Shown piece by piece: positions 59,127-64,000 of a DNA stretch of 64,000 bases. A model generated the notes under the pieces. That model made no database searches. It was given only the letters and a program-made list of their open reading frames with translations, and had not been told where the DNA came from. Made by a program: the position numbers and the translations under genes. Numbering within the stretch: the stretch's first letter is position 1; every line of letters begins with the position of its first letter. The stretch spans positions 620,001 through 684,000 of the forward strand of contig JAJTTP010000010.1 in assembly GCA_023313575.1 (NCBI GenBank), read 5' to 3'. This stretch comes from Eutypella sp. D-1. Taxonomy: Eukaryota; Ascomycota; Sordariomycetes; Xylariales; Diatrypaceae.

Positions 59127-59437
59127 TAACTACTTACTCGATTACAGCCTCTATCCATTGGACCGCCTTTCTTCGGGTATTTAGCTATCCACTTTCATAT
59201 ATATAGTATATTCTGTAAAGCTTCGAGAGCTGATAAAATGAATCAATGGATAGCCAGGTAGCTAGCGCACGAATGAATGATGGTGTTGCGGCAACGGGTA
59301 GACGAGAGACACTTGCTACGTTGCCGAATTCGCACTTCGCATCATGTCACTAGTAGGTTAAGAGTTAATCGTCTTGATCTTGGCAGACGACGTGTGGTGT
59401 TTCCTGACTTACAGCATCAGTGTATAGTCACTAAGTA
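59127..59437. other. short convergent intergenic region
   Basis: 311 bp between the 3' ends of the SET and GATA genes. I see nothing else in it. Confidence 0.5.
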
Positions 59438-60211
59438 TTAATTCATTAATGATGTTAAGCAATTCCTGTGGGCCCTGTGGCGGCGCTTCTCATAGACCAA
59501 CCCGCAAACATTGCATAGTGTGTCCGGCCCATCCGGCCCATCCGGGCCAACTCGCCATTGAGGGGTCTCCAACCTATGACAGACATGACAGCTGCGTCGA
59601 ACCTCATGAGTCTGTAGATGGTGAGAATGGTGTTCGGGGTATGCTAGGCGTTTGGGAAATCGTACCTTGGACTCAGGGGTATTTCGGCCCTCTCGGGCTA
59701 GCGATAATACTTCTGTGGGTACCCTCCCGTGTTTATGTATGCGTACGCTTCGCTGCTTTCTTAGGGCTATGATCCCTCTTAGTCGATGGGTCGTATCTTT
59801 GGATAATTGCTTCATAGCGAGTAGTTTCTCATCGTCCGTCAGTCCAGGTAGGGGACCGTACCCGGCTCTTGGCGTCTCTGCACAGAGACATGGGAAGCTC
59901 TCGCAAATGCATCGAAATTCGTTAACATTTTGATGGACCTGTAGCGCGAATAGTTAGAATGGAGCATAAGCGAAGGCCTTATATGTGAGAGAGCGGGAAT
60001 TTTGAGATACCATTCCGGGATGCATATCGGTCTGAACCTCGTTTAGCCAAGATTTCACGGCATCGCTTCCCGCCTCGCTATACTCGGCTTCTTCGAGATG
60101 GCGACTCGTCGGCTTTGATGAGGTCTCGCTGCTAGGTGGGGTCCGCTGCAAACCGGGGGCTATCATAGAATCATACAAGATGCGTACGCCTTGCGGCATG
60201 CTAGACGCCAT
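59438..60211 (-). CDS. GATA-type zinc-finger protein with lengthened finger loop
   Basis: Two exons on the minus strand, 60011-60211 and 59438-59938, joined across a 72-nt intron with a clear CTAAC branch site, giving at least 233 residues. The frame stays open upstream of the ATG at 60211 to about 60375, and a longer N-terminus with more exons (possibly starting at 60705) is likely. The finger near the C-terminus has CHVC, LETPQWRVGPDG, then DTLCNVCGLVYEKRR. This is the GATA C-x2-C...C-x2-C layout with the conserved TPQWR and CN-x-CGL. Between the cysteine pairs there are 21 residues instead of the common 17 or 18, because the GPD triplet is repeated three times. A possible extra 54-nt in-frame intron (59606-59659 region) lies just before the finger. 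Fungal GATA proteins regulate nitrogen use, iron uptake, light response or secondary metabolism; nothing here decides which. Confidence 0.7.
59522..59548 (-). repeat. 9-bp tandem triplication inside the GATA finger
   Basis: Three consecutive copies of a 9-bp unit encode Gly-Pro-Asp three times in a row. Two copies would restore the usual 18-residue loop of white-collar-type fingers. Confidence 0.8.
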
Positions 60212-62751
60212 GCGACGGCGGGGGAGCCAGGAAACCAGCCCGACTTTCAGTCCGTAGCGAAGTAGCGGTCCGAGAATGTCTTCTCGAGGTGATCCGACGG
60301 CCGGATGGAATCGTGAATATGTCGATTGGGAGGTAAATGGACGGTGCAGTTGGTGCCAAAATCTTTCACATACTAACTAGATTTATAACTCGTACGCCAG
60401 CGCGAAACACTGCGGGTGTGACCAACGTGGCGTGGCGAGTGTGGATGGGGGTGGCAAACATGCAATGGGTTCTGCCGCCTCTGCGCACATGTCTTCCCCC
60501 TGATTGCTGCAGGATAAGCTCCCGTCCCTGCAAATTCTCCCATGGCGCTTTTCTCTAATAGGCGTTTAGGCTGGAACTCCAGATCTAAGTACGCACTGGA
60601 TTCAGCTCTATTGGTGAGCCGATAAGTGCATGTTCTGGAAGAGAAGATAGGGGCTGGGGTTTGGGGCGCATAGTGTTCGTACGTCCTAGCAACGGATCCT
60701 GCCAAAATGCCACTTTCGACTACAGCATACCATATACTTGCCTCTTACCAGCCTACCCACAAGTAGCATACATTGCTAGGAAGCCGAGAATTTGGTGCGT
60801 TGGTGCTGTATACGTTGGCACGGTATATTGTGAAATGGAGCGGACACGTTCCGATATGTCGGAACTTTTGCTCCATTTTGAAACAAATTGCCTCAAGGCG
60901 TCAGATATTGTATCCCTCGAATTGGCGATCTTATTTTAATGACGACGTCGTCACCGTCTTTTCGAGTCTCTTCAATACCTTGCTGTCAAACGGCTTTGAC
61001 AGTGAGAGGGAGCTGCAGTTTTGAAGACACTAGCTAACTAAGCCTCCAAGCCTCCAATCACCCCTTCGCCGCAATGATTTAAAACCCCCCCAAAAAAGAA
61101 TCGAGTTTTGACATATCTGCATGACATGAATACACGGGAGAGGTACCGGCTAGGAAGAGGCAGGAGACATCAATCATGACCACAATATCAATTCCCTTGT
61201 GGATGACGTCGTTTTTATGTACGTACTATTCTATATACAGACGTATGAAGACATCGTACAACTCGAGAAATGGCAAGTAGCTTGACGATGTTGTTAAACG
61301 AGTACGTACAATTAATTCAGCTCTTTGCTTGGTGCTCAGGTACTGTCGCTAAGCGATCAATGTTCTACTTCGTATGGCTTTCTCCGAGTACTTGGGGAGA
61401 AGGAATAACGAGAAATGATCAATATATTAACGGTCCATGGGACTCATAAGTTGTAGTGGAATCATTGTTGTTATTAACCTACCGAATGCTATCCGGAACC
61501 AGAGATAGAATGGAATTTGCTGACTACCTACAGGTAACTTTGTGTGAGCAGTTTCGTCAACTGGCGGCCGGCCAGGTCCGGCTTGATTACCTAGGTAGGT
61601 ACCTAGGTACTTATGTGTCACCGTACGATGGTGCAGGGCGAGAGAGGTTTGGGGCTTGTCCCGGGCAAGTTCTGACAGGACTGACAGGCCGGGGAGAGGT
61701 AGGCCGACAGCCGGGCCCGAATGGAATGCGACGCCAGGGCTGCTTTTTTCTACCTACTTAGGTACCTGGTATGTATGTCTGTACCTGGGTATGTAGGCTG
61801 TTGGCTGGCAGGCCGGGTACCTACTTGCCTACCTAGGTACCTAGCAAGCCTGCAAGCCTTGGTTAGGCAGTAGGTAGGGAAGCTGAATCCCGGGGGCCCG
61901 GGGCTGCCAGTATGTATGCCGGTATGCCTGGCCCAGCTTACCCCAGTTGCTTGCTAGCCATTTCTGCATTATCCGATGAATTGCCGGAAAACCCTGGATT
62001 GCCGCTGGTTTTCTTGGGCACGAATGCTATATGATGTCATTATCACTATAATATCAGTTTCCCTTGCTGCTTTTGCTTTTCTAGTTCCATGTTTCGATCC
62101 GTAAAAGAATGTAGTAGCGGGCATAGTCCGGTGTAACTGTTGGAGTAGATAGACTACTAGACTGGCTAGTACCTAGGTAACGTCTTTTAATCGACTCCTA
62201 ATGCGCTTCTCCGACCCATCGTCCCCATTTACAACCTAGAAAGTCCACCTCGCATGTCCGTTTCGTACATTACCCCGTCCTTGCCCGTCTTCGTCAACGG
62301 GAATTTCCTTTCATCCCACGGATCTTATGTCGCACCCCGCACGGGACCAGGCATGACAAGTCCTGGGAATCCACACCGTTATCGCGAGAATCCGATAATC
62401 CCTGCGTGACATTAGTGGTTTGCTTCGTAGGGCACGCAGGACCCCGCTAACGCCCTTCCGGGATGTGATCCCGTTCGCCAGCGTCTTCAGGGCCGGGCGG
62501 CTGGGGCGGTCAGCGTCCACACACTTTATCACGCGGCCCCGGACCCTGGTTTCCGTCTATGTAATACAAACTAGACTATCCAGGGCCTAGAAGTAAAGAA
62601 TTGGATAATCTGGATTTCGCGTGTGTATTCTTGCTTGTGCCGACCTGTTTGTGTTGATATAAACTCTTCCCACAATACCCTCTCAATGTAACGAGCCTCG
62701 TATTTCGGCTGCCACTGCCTCGACCCGCTTACGAACTGGAGCGAAGTCACT
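60212..62751. other. region without a firm gene; possible GATA 5' exons, then repeat-rich spacer
   Basis: 60212-60705 on the minus strand probably contains the missing 5' part of the GATA gene: a 110-codon frame opens at 60705 with MAGSVARTYEHYAPQTPAP, but I cannot fix a splice that joins it. From 61560 to 61900 the DNA is dense in CCTA/TAGG and GTACC tracts. The remainder precedes the GH3 gene and shows no gene. Confidence 0.45.
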
Positions 62752-64000
62752 ATGAAGGTCTATCTAACCTTTGCCTGCTGGAGTGCCTTGTCTCTCCCCA
62801 CCTCCACCTTAGCCTTGACCGATGCCGATTTCTATGGCCAGTCACCTCCGGTATACCCTTCGCGTAAGTCGGATGAAACAGTTTCGCGCAATGTTTCTTA
62901 ATGGCTGACCAATTTGCAGCATCCGGGAAGGGGACTGGAAGGTGGGGCGAGGCTTACGCCAACGCTTTAGATCTGGTCAGTCGGATGACCCTGGAAGAAA
63001 AGGTCAATATCACTCGAGGCTTCAATACAACTGAGAATGTTTGTGCTGGTAACTCAGGGTCGGTCCCGCGCCTGGGTTGGCCCGGCATGTGCCTTCATGA
63101 TGCGGGGAATGGAGTAAGGGCGGCGGATATGGTCAATTCCTATGCATCTGGCATCCACGTTGGAGCAAGCTGGGACAGGAACCTGACCTACCAGAGAGGG
63201 TACTTCATCGGCAAAGAGTTCAAAGCCAAAGGAAGTGAGTGATTAATCGCCTGCTTTCGTGATTCAACTCACTTACGCCTCCAGTCAACGTGCCGTTGGG
63301 ACCCAACGCTGGTCCACTGGGCCGGACACCTCTTGGGGGCAGAAACTGGGAGGGCTTCAGCGTTGACCCCTACCTTACGGGTCAGCTGGCGGCAGAGACT
63401 ATCCTTGGCCACCAAGATGCAGGTGTAATCGCTAATTTGAAGGCATGTAGCATTATTAAAACTTTTTGAGATGGACAATGGTTCTGCTAACATGGAAGGT
63501 TAGCACTTCGTTGGCAATGAGCAAGAAACACTCCGGAGGCCCTACCACGGAGTTGAGGCCGCTTCTACCAATATCGATGACAAGACCATGCATGAGCTCT
63601 ATGCCTGGCCCTTCATGGACGGCGTCAAGGCTGGTGTGGGCTCAATCATGTGCTCCTACAACCGGGTCAACAACTCCTATGGATGCCAAAACAGCAAACT
63701 TATGAACGGTCTACTGAAGACTGAAATGTCGTTTCAAGGGTTCGTCGTAGCCGACTGGAATGCTCAGCATAGTGGTGTGGCCAGTGCGTTGGCTGGGCTG
63801 GATCTGGTTATGCCGTACGGTGGGTACTGGGGAGATAACCTCACCGAAGCTGTTCGGAATAGTTCCGTCCCTGAAGAGAGAGTTACAGACATGGTCACTA
63901 GGTTAGTACTACGCCATTTGGCAAAGTTAAGGGCCCAGGCTAAACCGTCCCAGAATACTCGCAGCTTGGTATCTGGTGGACCAGAATACTACACACTGGG
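62752..64000 (+). CDS. GH3 beta-glucosidase, N-terminal part (cut by window end)
   Basis: The exons are 62752-62863, 62920-63234, 63285-63442, 63504-63901 and 63954 onward to the window end. A signal peptide ([21 protein letters not shown]) shows export. The GH3 N-terminal barrel is clear: [94 protein letters not shown] and [14 protein letters not shown]. The nucleophile is the Asp in ADW, where many relatives have SDW. The enzyme releases glucose from cellobiose and other beta-glucosides during plant-wall breakdown. The third intron begins with GC rather than GT (AAG|GCATGT at 63443), the phase-compatible choice joining IANLK to HFVGNEQ. Several sequons are present. The C-terminal half lies outside the window, so integrity cannot be judged. 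Confidence 0.92.

Noticed and set aside
61456..61761. 101-codon frame across the CCTA/TAGG-rich region
   Set aside because: Its coding is built from the repeat tracts themselves and shows no domain.
1..64000. Transposons, 5S rRNA or biosynthetic gene cluster
   Set aside because: I found no transposase, reverse transcriptase, terminal repeats or 5S-like sequence, and no backbone enzyme (PKS, NRPS, terpene synthase) that would define a metabolite cluster.

Overview
The window is nuclear DNA of a filamentous ascomycete (Pezizomycotina, most likely a Sordariomycete; this is inferred from gene families, not from a marker). Genes carry short GT-AG introns, mostly 48-130 nt. Families restricted to or typical of filamentous fungi are present: a HET-domain protein, a NACHT NLR-like protein, a secretory lipase, fungal bZIP and GATA factors, and a GH3 beta-glucosidase. 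Gene-free stretches are long (up to 4.4 kb) and littered with short CCTA/TAGG tracts. No transposon, CRISPR array, operon or rRNA gene is visible.

Left part (1-19 kb) is accessory in character: a glutathione S-transferase gene broken by one in-frame TGA; a NACHT protein ending in four C2H2 fingers; a HET-domain gene directly downstream on the same strand; a Rad5/Rad16-like SNF2 ATPase with an inserted RING finger; and a secreted lipase. The NACHT and HET genes together look like a non-self recognition or cell-death locus.

Central part (19-52 kb) is mostly conserved housekeeping: a small conserved fungal protein, a Tos4/Plm2-like FHA protein, a RhoGAP lacking the usual arginine finger, a ribosomal-L1-domain nucleolar protein, palmitoyl-protein thioesterase, a repeat-bearing probable mitochondrial membrane protein, the listerin E3 ubiquitin ligase of ribosome quality control, and the cyclin subunit of CTD kinase I (Ctk2-like).

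Right part (52-64 kb) returns to accessory functions: a small bZIP factor tail-to-tail with an ACR3 arsenite efflux pump (probable arsenic-response pair), an intron-containing tRNA-Leu(UAA) followed by a long T-rich terminator, a SET-domain protein with a signal peptide, a GATA-type zinc-finger protein whose finger loop is lengthened by a 9-bp repeat, and a GH3 beta-glucosidase cut by the window end.

Exon boundaries below were worked out by hand from splice motifs and family conservation, and every multi-exon model was checked for phase and total length divisible by three (the GH3 gene is incomplete). Untranslated ends were not defined.
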